Shown here: in pieces, positions 36,788 through 48,516 of the stretch
Position numbering within the stretch: the stretch's first letter is position 1
How the letters are laid out: each line of letters opens with the position of its first letter
Source of the DNA: Didymodactylos carnosus
Taxonomy: Eukaryota; Rotifera; Eurotatoria; Philodinida; Philodinidae
Assembly (NCBI GenBank): GCA_905250885.1
Contig: CAJNOQ010000016.1
Location: 48,259 to 112,258, forward strand
Direction of reading: 5' to 3'
Length of the DNA: 64,000 bases
Program-made: the position numbers and the translations under genes
Notes under the pieces: model-generated
Told to the model about the DNA's origin: nothing
Database searches by the model: none
The model's input: the letters and a program-made list of their open reading frames with translations, nothing else

Positions 36788-38475
36788 ATGCCTACGGTAA
36801 ATAATCTTTGATTTTTTAAAGAGTAATATTTCTTTTCTATCCTCAGGCTATCTATAATAAAGAATAATTTTTTATAAAAAGAAATCTTTGTTACTCGAAT
36901 TTTCTTTCTTATAATAACATAGGCATGTACCAGTTATATAACTGGTATTAGGGCATCTAGGAAAATTGTTATAACACGGTTATTAAGAATTGTTTAGATT
37001 TGCGAAACATCTCATTTGGTAGACAAATGTTTTTTCTATCTATTTGTTGAAACAAAAAAGGTTTAAAATTAATTATGACTAAAATATAAGGATTCTTTTA
37101 AATGCCATAACTGTACGTGGTAATTGGTCAGTAGTTATATAACTGTTCATGCCTCTTCAATAATTCATTAAAAATGCTTCTATTTTTCAATCTTTAATTT
37201 TATCTTTCATACAGATACATAAAATGAGACGTTTCGCAAGACTGAGTAATTCTTAATATTTTCCTGGATGCTCCAAAAGCAGTCGGAAATAACTAGTCTA
37301 TAACTGGTACGTGTCTATCACACAACATTTCAGCAAAATTATTTCAATTTAGAATAAAAAAATTCGAAAACTAACTCAAAATCAAGTAGCAGGTAATTAA
37401 TGACACCTAGTATGGAAAATATGTCAATTTTTCAGTTACTTATCTGCATTTTAGAGTTAAGACAAGCATTTAATTTATTTGATACTGACGGATCAGGAGC
37501 AATATCCATCAAAGAATTTAAACAAGCATTATGGGCATTGGATATACAAGCTAATGATCAAGAAGTTCAACACATGTTTAAGGCAATTGATGCTGATAGT
37601 AAATATTTGTTGATTTTATTTAGAAAAGTATCCAATTTCACATCTTTATTGTCATCTAGAGAATGGTGAAATCGAATTTGAAGAATTTGTTGAAATTGTA
37701 GCCGATTCATATTTTCGAAAATTTACAAGAGCTGAAATATTAGAAGCATTTAAACGTTTTGATCATGATCATGATGGTTATATAAGTGCAAATGAATTAC
37801 AAAATATTCTAAGTCGATTAGGACGAAATTTTTCATCGGATGAGGTATGAATTATGCTAAAGGGTTAGTCACATTCGAAGAACATCCTGAAATTTTAAAA
37901 ACCAAATTAGAATAGAATATCTCTACGTCTTTAACTTAAGCTTTTCTTTTGTAGAATGAAAAGTTTTACGCTTTGTCTTTTTCCATCATTAACACCTAGA
38001 AACAGAAGAAAGTCGGAAAAGTGAAAGGATATAATGTACTAAAATAGAACAGAAATATTTCTCTTAGTCGTAAACCCATAGATGTTCTATAAAACACTGA
38101 ATACTAGAGATATGGGGAGTGGGACTAATTCTAAGATCCCTTTTTACTATGTCACAATATAAAATCCTCTGAAAATCTTTATCTCTCCAGATAGAATAGT
38201 AGAATCGAGTCTTTCAATGTGACGACCCATTTATAACACAATGAATAGGTAATGAATGCATCTACCTAATGCAAACAAGACAATATTAGTAGAAAATGTT
38301 TATTCGTTTGTTTAGATTCGACGAATGATTGCTCAGGTAGATCGTGATGGTAATGGAAAGATCTCAATCGATGGTATGACGCACTTGTTAGATATTTTTC
38401 GTTTTATTTTGTTTTTACGAGTTTTTTCTTCATTTTATTTCAGAATTTGCCGCTTTAGTCGAAAAAGAAAGTTGA
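36788..38475 (+). CDS. Four-EF-hand calcium sensor, centrin/calmodulin-like
   Basis: Exons 37353-37392, 37455-37598, 37660-37844, 38316-38373 and 38454-38475 join in frame to about 150 residues ending VEKES. Four canonical EF-hand loops: DTDGSGAISIKE, DADKNGEIEFEE, DHDHDGYISANE and DRDGNGKISIDE. All have acidic residues at positions 1, 3 and 12 except His at position 3 of loop 3's pattern (D-H-D). The N-terminal segment KKIRKLTQNQVAELRQAF and the long linker DSYFRKFTRAEILEAF resemble centrins more than calmodulin, but I would not assign a subtype. The first exon is uncertain: ATGCCTACG at 36788-36796, followed by gtaaat, would supply M-P-T in phase, with an intron of 556 nt that holds an inverted-repeat element. 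Confidence 0.82.
36922..37315. mobile_element. TA-flanked inverted-repeat element upstream of the EF-hand exons
   Basis: The ends GGCATGTACCAGTTATA and TATAACTGGTACGTGTC are inverted repeats. Inner matches include CATCTAGGAAAATT against ATTTTCCTGGATG and TGCGAAACATCTCATTT against AAATGAGACGTTTCGCA. TA flanks both sides (36920-36921 and 37316-37317). At 394 bp without a frame, it fits a Tc1/mariner-type MITE. It lies in the proposed first intron of the EF-hand gene. Confidence 0.7.
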
Positions 38476-39149
38476 TGTTGGAACTGTACAATTATTTAAC
38501 GACAAAATTCACTTTTAATTTAGAATCTTCTGTCTTAATGCCTATCTGCTTCTATGAAGCAAAAACAAGTCGATAACCAATAATAAACAATTAACAGTTG
38601 ATAATTTTTCCCGTTTTTTGTAAATATGTTGGTTGTGTTAAATATGAATAAATAACTGAAATAATGTAACATTTGACCACTATTGTCGTCAAAATATAGT
38701 ACACTCCGTTATTTTTTCAATATAGACAGACACATGCAGATTTCGCTGTTCAAAAGTCAAGATCGAAACACATCTTTTTATAATCCTTTTCGAAAGTAAG
38801 GTTTTCAAAAGATCTTTGAAAAACTATTTTAGTTCTCTAAAAAGTGAATATGACAAGAGTAGATAGCCTAAGGTGCCTTCTTCAAAAATGAGAGTCAAGT
38901 GAGACTTTGTTTTTCGGTGGTTATAAAATCTTCTTAGAGCTTCAGGAATGATACTGATGATCTGAAATAATCTTGAGATCGCCTGAAATAATCGATCCTA
39001 GGCAATCTGATACCAATATTTGGTTTTGAACAAAAACCTGGTGCAAATCCAGTTATACGAAAATTTATATATTTAGGTTGTTTTCATTTGGTATTAAAAA
39101 ATTTACCGTTCATCCAAAATACATCACAGTGACCTGAAAACTGCAGGAT
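38476..39149. other. Intergenic, 3' flank of the EF-hand gene
   Basis: Contains an AATAAA near 38648, suitable for the EF-hand transcript. Nothing else was recognised. Confidence 0.45.
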
Positions 39150-40155
39150 ATGTGAAAGGACAAGGGCGGATAAGGCCGTTTTCTTGCCCACAAAACTTTC
39201 GAATTTTTTACATTGGAACCAATGTCAGAGCATGTCCAGGAATATTTCCAGGACGCTTAGTTTCGCGAAATCTTTCAATCAGGTTTTTGACGCCTGAGGT
39301 CCCTTACAAGGATTTTGAAAAATTCTTCATTTTTAGTTTTTTTCAAAATAACCTGATAATATGTAATCGACTTCATAAAAGCAAAAGATTTCGGCCTTGT
39401 CGATGGGTCTTGCCAGAAGGCAGGTGTTTTGCACAGCAGCAGAAAAATCACCTCAGTGTACCATGAACGATCTGAAGCCAAAACGGTGAGTGACGGCTGT
39501 AACTGACAGCAAAAAGATGAGAAAAGGCAGTATTTCTAATTTTCGGTCCTGTTTCACAACTTTTTTCGGTTCTTTTCTAGTGCCATCGGCTAGAACACAA
39601 ACAGAAAGTTACATATTCTGTAAAATTTTGGCGTAGCAACCGGATTCTCTTCCTAGTCAGCTTGGGTGAATACTTTGAAAAACCTTGGTTTTTGCAAGTT
39701 TTTGCCGATTTTTGACAAAATATGATCTTGCATAATTGTTCTATTTTCGTATTCAGATTCAGCATGACATTCTGCGCCAGAACCACTATCGATTTTATTT
39801 TTTTGATGCTTCCTTGCACGGGGTCATCTAAAGACTCTTTTTTGCGAAAAATAAGAAATCTGACCTAAACCCAAGGGTTCTGCTCACCAGACTTTTTCTG
39901 ACGCTTCTAATAGTTATGTTCATGATTAGCGTGGTCGATTACATATTATCAGGTGCTTTTGAAAAAATCAAAAATGAAGAATTTTTCAAAATCCCTGTAG
40001 TGACCTCAGGTTTCAAAAACCTGACTGAAAGATTTCGCGAAACTAAGCGAGTGGAAATATTTCTGAATCTGCTCTGACATGGTTCCAATGTAAAAAATTC
40101 GAAAGTTTTGTGGGCAAGAAAACGGCCTTATTCGCCCTCTTCCTTTTGTCCAGGA
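39150..40155. repeat. Inverted-repeat element, about 1 kb, with arms of about 215 bp
   Basis: The left arm (about 39150-39370) and right arm (about 39940-40155) are inverted copies. Landmarks: AAGGCCGTTTTCTTGCCCAC on the left and GTGGGCAAGAAAACGGCCTT on the right, and ACCTGATAATATGTAATCGA against TCGATTACATATTATCAGGT. The central 570 bp has no convincing frame. The reading frames of 80-104 codons found here lie across the arms and are not genes. Confidence 0.85.
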
Positions 40156-40436
40156 AACATGATTATGCCATCGAAAATATTGAAAGATTGTTATTTATTT
40201 AAGGTGGAGCCTTCCGCGGAAAATCCAAACTGAGTTTTTTGTATGAATAGTTAGGTTGAAGTCTGAGAAACAGTTGTATGAACTTCAAACTTCTCAAACA
40301 AAACAATATTTTTTCGGAGCGAGCTTAATCTAGATTACAAAGAACATTTACTTAGTTTAAGTCCGATTAGAACTAGCTGTAGCTAGATAAATGTATGCTT
40401 TAACCTTGGTTTAACTAGCTCCAAAAAAAATATTTT

Positions 40437-41415
40437 TGGTTACCTTTGGACACGTACCCCTCCGCTTGCATTCATTCATTCATACGTCGTTTTCATACTG
40501 TTTTTCCAACTGTATCTAGCTTTTCCTGGTAAGAGATGAAGCCTTCAATTGTACAGCGTTCGACTCGTCTTTGCATGACCAAAAAAGTTATAAATCGCTT
40601 ATAAATTCCTTTCCATTGCAGAGAAATTTCATTTTTTTCTAAATCAGAGGCGAAAAAGTCGAAATTCTGCCCGTAATTTACAATTTTCTCAAGCAGAACT
40701 CAACTTCTATGTAATAAAAATATGATATTCGGAATCAGGATTAAAAGAATTCATATCACCGGAACAAAAAAACTAAATTTGGTTTTGAGTTCCTGGAAAG
40801 TGCATTTTCATATTCAGCACACTCGATAACTCAAAGGATTTTCTATTTTTGGCGAGGGGTACTTTCAAAAGTTTAGGAAAACTTTTCAAATAAAATGACG
40901 TAAAATTATTTCAATGAGAAAATAATATTAGTTTGAAAATTTTTCCTAAACTTTTGGAAGTACCTCTCGCCAAAAATAAAAAGTTTTCTGGGTTATCGAA
41001 TGTACTGAATACGAAAAAGTACTTTTCAGCAACTCAAAACCAATTTTATTTTTTTCCGGTGATATGTATGAATCATATTTTTATTACATACTCAAAAATA
41101 AAACTGATGTAACTTTTTTGACTTAGCGGCGCCTTATAATTTCGATTAGTTTTCTGTGTATGCCGATCAAAACCATGTGATTTACGAAAGTTTTAACAGT
41201 TCTAGTAGAAAAACTAACGATTTTGGAAGCCATTATATTGTGAGCCTATTAACGGGCTAATCTATGAAAAACTTAAAATTTAATATAACTTTTGAAGGGA
41301 AAGTCATCGGCCCGAATTCTTTTTAGCTTTTTACAACCTCGATATCCTCTATCGATCGACGTATGGGTGAATGAAAGCGGAGAGGTACATGTCCATAGGT
41401 TTCCTCGTCAGTAAG
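40437..41415. repeat. Long palindromic element with two layers of symmetry
   Basis: The outer layer pairs about 40437-40495 (GGACACGTACCCCTCCGCTT) with about 41350-41395 (AAGCGGAGAGGTACATGTCC). The inner layer, about 40690-41110, is a hairpin with a loop near 40910: TTTTTGGCGAGGGGTACTTTC on the left mirrors AAGTACCTCTCGCCAAAAA on the right, and CATATCACCGGAA mirrors TTCCGGTGATATG. It could extrude a long hairpin. No coding content. Confidence 0.75.
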
Positions 41416-43007
41416 GTACATTTTTCTCCGGAGTGACTGAGGATAACTGGATGAACTTTTTTTGGCTTGACAACTAAAAAGTTAATGCACAAAGGAGAGT
41501 AGAGGCACTATTTTGACTTAAAATGTATACCAAAAATTAACGGAGACGGAATCTAACAAAAGTATCTATTACTTTTTAGATTTAGACGTCTAGTTTCATT
41601 TAAAATAAACTCGAGCTTCGTAGTTACTATTCATTCTGAGAAAAAATATACCTCAAACAGTCCCATTTTACACTTTGCGATACCGATAACTCGTGAACAA
41701 CTCAATATTTTGGGCCGAAATTTTAGTCATAATCTTTTCATGACATAGTGTCTCATCCAATAAAATTTCATGCAAATCGGTTGCATGATGCAGAAAATTT
41801 TTCTGCGGGAGCTTAAAGGCTAGAAACACCTTTAAGGCCCCTGGATCAGAAACCTATCTCAGCCTAGATAGGTCTGATCTAAACCAAACTTTCAGGGAAT
41901 GTTGATCATGCCAAAGTATGATAACGAAATTTTTTTGGCGTCCCTTGCAACTGTTCGTGGAAGGACGCCACAACAAGGGCCAAAATTAGACTTCTACCAC
42001 GTGCAAGAATTTGCATTCAAGGTAAATAATAGAGAGCTCGGGCTCTTTTTGTTTTGCAGTAAACACCTACGGCTAGGAGTTGTCGGAGCCCGATTTTTGA
42101 ATTTCTCATTTACTGATTTCTGATGCTTAATAGAACTTTAAAGTCCGAAAAATCCTGGTGATGTTTCTTAAAAATCCTTATTTCTATAAAAAATGGAATC
42201 ATAATTTAAAAATCGGACTCTGTCAAGTCCTACCTATAGGTATTATCTACAAATCGAAAAAAGATTTTCTTTCTCCGATACACTGTTTGCGAGAATTCCT
42301 GCACGTGGCGAAAGCTCTGAAGCTAAACAGCAGTCTTAAGAAAAACGCAAAATAAGTTTTGATTTTGTTAAATGCGTTTCTTAAAAACACTTTGAGCGTT
42401 AAATAATTTGTTGATATTTTGCTATAGGTTATCGGTCATGGCGGATCTAATGAACATGTGCGACACGTGCCTATGCTTATGCAATACAAGTGAAAAAAAG
42501 CCATTTTTTTGCTATGGGGCTTCTGGAAAACTCGCTCAAAACCTGTGAAAAACCTATCCTATCAACACAAAAATTATGCCATTAGAAAGTAGACACTGTG
42601 GCTATTTAATCATGTGCTTTTCTCAAAGTCTATATTTTTGACAAAAATCGGCATTTCTGACGCGGGGGGGAAGGGCCTCAAGGAAAACTGTAAAGTTTTG
42701 TGCAGATTAGTTATCAATAGGACATAGTATAGCACATTCTGAAGTTTTCAATCGTTCTGGTGGATTCTGACTGAATTGTGTCTTTTTTTTAATATTAAGT
42801 TAAAACCGTCTACCCATTCTATTTGTCATAACTAAATTTTCACCATATTTCTGATCTTTCTGCTGAGTGTTTCTGATCAATTCTGTTTTTTTATAAAAAC
42901 GCCTTATAAATAATTTTCAATTAAATATTTGAAATTATAATTCAATTAGAGATAATTTATTCAGTATTTGGATGAAAAAACTATTGAATTATGCCTCAAG
43001 TGACTTT
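41416..43007. other. Gap with possible old repeat sequence, no gene recognised
   Basis: Composition is less AT-biased than typical spacer, and there are short frames at 41899-42355 without family resemblance. I suspect decayed repeat DNA but could not find its partner. The segment next to 43008 is the 3' flank of the dioxygenase gene. Confidence 0.35.
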
Positions 43008-44051
43008 TTATTTTGCTTCCAACCATGCTGGATCAAAAACGAGAGGAAAGAATCGACCGGTAATAAGTTCACCTTTTTTAATAACAGGAACGTTTAAAAG
43101 CAACGGTTCATCCGTGTTACTTTTTGTGCCTTGTCCAAAATAGTTCACAACTGCCGCTCGCCTAGGTAGACTTGTGCGATTGGGATAGCTACCGTGTACC
43201 ATTAATGGATGATGGAACGATGCATAGCCTTTTTTCAATAGACTTGGAACGGGTTTAAATTGCTCTTTTTCTTCGGCTGTCAATATTGTTTTTATACTTT
43301 CCATGTCTTTGAAATCAAAATCTGTTACCGGTAATGGATGACCATTATCTCTTGTCCATTTATGTGATTTGGGTATGAAATGTAATGTACCGTTTTCCAA
43401 TGTTTGTTCGTCTAGCGCAATATGAACAGTCATATGATTCATAGGTATTGTTCGTGTCCAATAACTGTAATCTTGATGCCACGCAACATTTGCACCATGA
43501 TGAGGTGGTTTCGCGAATAGTTGATCATGCCAAAATTGGACAGGTACCATAGAACGTCCATCGGAATTAGCTGAGGCCAATAATTGTGACGATGGTACAG
43601 TAATTGCTGGATGAAATACGAGATCATGAAACAATGGTGTTATACGCCAATGACCCAGCATATGTGATAAAACATTGTCCGGATCGTTTGTTTGGTTTGA
43701 ATGAAATTCATGAAATAGATGCATACCTGGATGTGAGATTCGATGTGCATCATTCATAGATCCTGCTTGTGTCGTTATATCATTTTGGTCCCATAATAAG
43801 AACTTTTTATAATCTTCTAATATACGATCACACTGTTCTTCACTCAACACTTTGATGTTTATTAAATAACCGTTTTCTTTATAGAATTGAATTTGTTCGG
43901 CATCTAATTGATACTGAGTATAACTAGAGGGATCTGTAGGCAACGAACCAAATAGATCACCAATAGGCTGTGAAATGTAGGACAAGTCTGGCACATCTTC
44001 TTTGGCTTCAGCTTGATTTTGAACTATAGGTCGAATGGGTAACGAGGTCAT
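43008..44051 (-). CDS. PhyH-family (phytanoyl-CoA dioxygenase-like) Fe(II)/2-oxoglutarate oxygenase
   Basis: An intronless frame of 347 residues, ATG 44051 to TAA at 43010-43008. The double-stranded beta-helix fold of Fe(II)/2-oxoglutarate oxygenases is indicated by WHQDYSYWTR (iron ligands His192 and Asp194), the distal iron ligand His286 in HHPLMVHGS, and Arg297/Arg298 in LPRRAAVVNY as the 2-oxoglutarate anchor. HIALDEQTLENGTLHFIPKS is the usual PhyH stretch between them. There is no obvious peroxisomal C-terminal signal (the end is WLEAK) and no signal peptide, so a cytosolic enzyme with unknown substrate is most likely. It has no introns in contrast to most neighbours, which could mean a retrocopy or horizontal origin; the codon use is not visibly different. 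The family is certain; the substrate is not. Confidence 0.92.
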   Translation of the reverse strand: MTSLPIRPIVQNQAEAKEDVPDLSYISQPIGDLFGSLPTDPSSYTQYQLDAEQIQFYKENGYLINIKVLSEEQCDRILEDYKKFLLWDQNDITTQAGSMNDAHRISHPGMHLFHEFHSNQTNDPDNVLSHMLGHWRITPLFHDLVFHPAITVPSSQLLASANSDGRSMVPVQFWHDQLFAKPPHHGANVAWHQDYSYWTRTIPMNHMTVHIALDEQTLENGTLHFIPKSHKWTRDNGHPLPVTDFDFKDMESIKTILTAEEKEQFKPVPSLLKKGYASFHHPLMVHGSYPNRTSLPRRAAVVNYFGQGTKSNTDEPLLLNVPVIKKGELITGRFFPLVFDPAWLEAK

Positions 44052-45274
44052 TTTTCAAATAAAGAATAACTTTCAAGCTTCAATAGTAATGACACTTAAA
44101 CAAACACATAGGTGAAAACAAAGATAGAAGATAACATGAAAATAAATTTCTACTTTTTATCAATTTTAAAAGCCAGATTGTACTGGCTAACCATTGAAAT
44201 AGACCAGAATAACAATTATATATCAATTCCTAGAATAGGCTTATGCCACTTTCACTTTGAATTTTTGACTCGATTGTTACGACTACGCTCTAAAACGAAT
44301 TGAGAGAAAAGACTAGTTGGAACGCAATGGAAGCAAGAAGAAATGAAAGCATTTTCTTGCTACTTGTTTATCGATTTTACTGGTTGTAGTGGTCGGAGGA
44401 CTTCCGTAAACTGAATACAATTTGATGAAAAAAGTATCATGAAGAGCTTTAAAATGCCTCATTTTTTCCAGAAATGTCTGTTCTGTACGATCGAGTTGTT
44501 AGCAAAAATTTCAATCAATAGAATTTTCATACATGTCTTACTTGACTGATACTCTTCCAGCTACTCTAATCACTTTTTGGATTCCTAGCTAACACAATCG
44601 AGCAAAAAAATCAAAAGTGTAGTAAACTCATGTTTATCACTTTACACTATGAGCTTATCCTTGGCAAAACAGCAACATATTTAACAGCAAAACGCGTTCT
44701 GAACTAAATCAATTAACTAAAATATTGAAGAGATGCGAAAAACATACACTTACTACTGTATTACAGTAATACGTAGAGAATACTGCTCGCCTTGTTTAGA
44801 TTCCCGTTAGACTCTCATCTTCTTCAATTCTTGTTATTTTGTATCGTGTCTATCGATTAAATTTTAGATCATAAACAGATCACGTATTTTGTTATTAAAA
44901 AGTTTGAAATAAAACAAACAAACAAATAAACAAACGAAAAAATCAAGAAGCGAATAATAGTAAAATATATAGAATAATACTCTGTGAGAACAATAAAATG
45001 TACACTCGTATGAAAGAAGAAATCATCAAAAAATTTTTTTTTCAATCACATGATATTATTCCACTTATTTATTATCGCCATTCTTCATCACACAAAGAAG
45101 AGAACGATAGATAGAGAATTTTAATTTTACAAAAAACAAATAAAATAAATAAATAGATAAAAAAAAAGAATTCGTCAAGTACAAAATTAAATTCAAAATA
45201 TCCTCAAAGAACAGGATGAAGAGATTACGATTGATGAACAAATTAAAACGGCTGAGATTTTATCTTGCGTTTCA
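44052..45274. other. Gap between two minus-strand genes
   Basis: Contains the promoter side of the dioxygenase gene and the 3' flank of the Ser/Asn-rich gene. No reading frame of interest and no structured repeat was seen. Confidence 0.45.
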
Positions 45275-48200
45275 TTAACATTTGACACCTTTTCCAGAAT
45301 TAATTAATCTGTCTACAACATTGTTCATCATGGCTTTTCGTAATTTTCCATTTGATTTTTTTTGTAATGATTTTGTCGATGTTGTTGCACTATTATTTCC
45401 TGTAGTAGTATTTGCACTAGTTCCACTGTTATGTCTGACATTTGATATATTCTGTATTTGTTCATTTTCATCTGAACTATCAACATAATAAGAATGTGCA
45501 CCACCACCATCATTAATCGATGATAAATCATCTACATTATTTACACCATTTTCAATAAAATCATCACAATCATCTAATTCATTATCAGCATAATCGGCAC
45601 ATGATATAAGTCCACATTTATCTGTTGCATCAATATCACCACCACCACTACTCGTCGTTGTATTTATACCTCCAAGTCCAATTGTATTTAAAACAGAATC
45701 AGCTGTTTTTGATGGAAAACTTTTTCGATATTCATTTATATTTGATCCACTCGATGATGAACCTGATAGACTTGTATTACAAAAATAATTATTTGTACTA
45801 CCATTCGATTGAATATTCGTTGTTTGATAATGACTAGTAAAATTATTATTATGACGAGATGAACAATCACTAAAACGTGATGAAGTTGTTGATGATGGTT
45901 TATCATATAAATTTTTATATGATGAACTAAATGGTTTACGAGAAATTTTATTTGAATCTAATCCACCACTATTTGCAGATGAACTTGGAATTGTTGTTGT
46001 TGCTGTTGTTGAACCATAATCACATGAATGTTGTGATAGTGAATAGGAAGCAACACTCAAATTTGAAACAGATGCACTATCTTCAGATAAATTAAATAAA
46101 TTTGTTAATGAATCGGATCGTTGTCGAATAATGCCAGCAAAATTGTATAAACTACCGATTTCAGATAAATCACTTATTGAACCATCGGCTATCGATGCTA
46201 GAAAATGAGATAATGAGTAAATAAGACAAATACTATCGTTTTCTAAAAGTATCTCTATAAAGTTGACTCTTCCAATTGAAATTCACATTTAGATATATAT
46301 AAATTTTAAGTTCACACATACACATGTCTATTAAAATAATCTCAATACATTGAAAATCATATGTTTCAAGAGTCAAATTTTAATGAATCAACTATTCACA
46401 TAAACTTTTCTAAATTATGAACAATATTTGCTGTCTGTATAAATTGAGAGAGAATCTTTTGTAAATACATATAAAGTACATGTAAACAGATTTTTACTAT
46501 TTACAGTCTAAGTGCCTTTGAAATAGATTTAATGTCTTAAAATTTGTATGTGATAAAATAATATATATATATATATACAAACATATGTGCGACATATATA
46601 AATATCGAGGACAATTATTTGACATTTTTCCTCTATGTTATCCTTGAAATTTCTAAGATTTCGTGATTTATATACACATAACATAAGAGAAAAAGAAAGG
46701 ATTTTATATTGCCCATAAGGGTACATATCTATTTACAATTTGTATCCAAATGTAGTTATAATTTGTTAAATTTTTACACATACTCTAGAAAAATGTGGAC
46801 ACATAATTTCTCATAAAATATGTCTTAATATTTCATAAATGATAAAAGATCGAAATTATCGTTTTTTGATTATGATAACCATGATAAAAATGTTGTCATT
46901 TTATCATTGTATGTACTTAGTTTTAAGATGATTATTTGATTATAAGTTTTCATTTTATATCAACATTCATTCACATCACCTGCATACGACAGATAAAATA
47001 TTTTGAGTAATGGCGTCGCTTTTTTTTTTCTTCCCTTTTTTGATTAATACTTTTTATTTTTATCTTTTAACTTGGATATATGATGCTGTGTGATGTATCA
47101 AATATTTTTAATTGTAAAAGTATCGATTTTTTTTTTTTTTTCTAAAAAGTATATTTTATCTTCAAAAATTTGATATCATTCTTTATTATTATAATTAACA
47201 ACGATTCGATTATTCAACTATAATTTTAATCCATGATTTACTTTTGAAATAGTGAGATACCCTTTTGTTTTGCATGTAAAAAGTAAGAAAAAACAAAATT
47301 TGATAGTGAACTAAAAACTTGTCAATGTTCAATTAACACTCTAAAAATAACCGGTGATATTAACGAGACATTGATAAAGTAAAAGAAAAAAAAGAAATAT
47401 TGGATCAAATTCAAGAATATTTTTTTAAAATAGTAGATTAATTATATATAGAGTTAATTTGATACACAAAATCTCACATTTTTCATTTTCTATGCAATTG
47501 ACTAATTGAAGGATGAAAAAGAAGAGAAAATGTCCTTCAGGATGTCGACAAAATACAGAATATTTTTAATCATTCTTCTATCTTTGCACATATAAATAAA
47601 TGACTTTTATTTTTATTTTTGATTTAAAGGTAGTGTAGTAGAATATAATTAGAATTTATCTAGGACAAATTATGATCACGTGATGTTTTTTTCTTTCACA
47701 TTTTTCAATCTTAATGTAATTTTTTAGTATATTAATAAAAAAAATATATATTAGAAATTCAAATAACAAAAAAATTCTAAAGTATTTTCTGTATATTCTA
47801 TGTTCATTTTGTCTGTTAAATAGCAAAAATAATCCTACATAAACATATGTAAAGCGAAGTCAAACAATGTCTCTGGTTTATAGACTAAAAAATAAGAATA
47901 TAATAAAAGTTGACATCAAATATTTTTCTCTTATTCTATGTGTATAAAAGGAAATGACTCAATGGCGTCAAACAATAAACATCTACACATCTGTGAATAA
48001 TTTAAACATCGTTTTCTTTTTATTGAAATATATATAATATATTCTAGAAAGATCTTAAATTTAAATATATAAAGAAAATATTGGATCTCAATACATTTTA
48101 AAAAGATAAAACAAAAGAAGAAGTGTATAATTTATACACATTGATCCAAGTAGTTTAATTACTCTTAGTACGTATGATTAATTCAATGCGTTTATTTCTA

Positions 48201-48516
48201 TATGTTGCATTAGAGATTAAGTCAACTGTGTGTGTATGTGTGTGTGTAAATGTGTATATGTGTTTTAACTGAAAAATAAACAATTTTTTATACTTAAAAG
48301 TTTTCTTAAATAACTTCAAAATTTCTCCAATGTATTGTTTGTCCACTTTTTTTTCTACTTCTTGACAATAACTGATTGAAACTGTTATACAATAGTATTC
48401 TAATCTCATTACATACCTGATTGTAATGATGGTGTTGTGCCAGTATATTCTTCCATTTCAATATAGTACGTTGTTGGTGAATGAGAAGTAAACGGAATAC
48501 GCCGTTGAAATTTCAT
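45275..48516 (-). CDS. Ser/Asn/Thr-rich protein of unknown function, two coding exons
   Basis: Exon 1 is 48516-48417 (MKFQRRIPFTSHSPTTYYIE, then EEYTGTTPSLQS). It splices over a 2.2-kb intron to exon 2, 46197-45275, which starts ASIADGSISDLSEIGSFYNF and ends with TAA at 45277-45275. Total about 340 residues. The first part of exon 2 has a conserved-looking block, GIIRQRSDSLTNLFNLSED, with a basic-Ser phosphorylation or 14-3-3-type motif (RQRSDS). The middle is low complexity (Ser, Asn, Thr, Gly, Asp). The C-terminus is basic and helical (GKLRKAMMNNVVDRLINSG). An in-frame ATG further up at 48615 would add a Lys-rich leader; the start at 48516 looks more natural. The family is not recognised. 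The 2.2-kb intron is the longest simple intron in the window. Confidence 0.65.

Noticed and set aside
39152-39819. Reading frames of 80-104 codons on both strands
   Set aside because: They lie across the arms of an inverted-repeat element and have no family resemblance or splice structure.
41899-42355. Two adjacent plus-strand frames (74 and 65 codons)
   Set aside because: Different frames without a plausible splice between them and no recognised domain.
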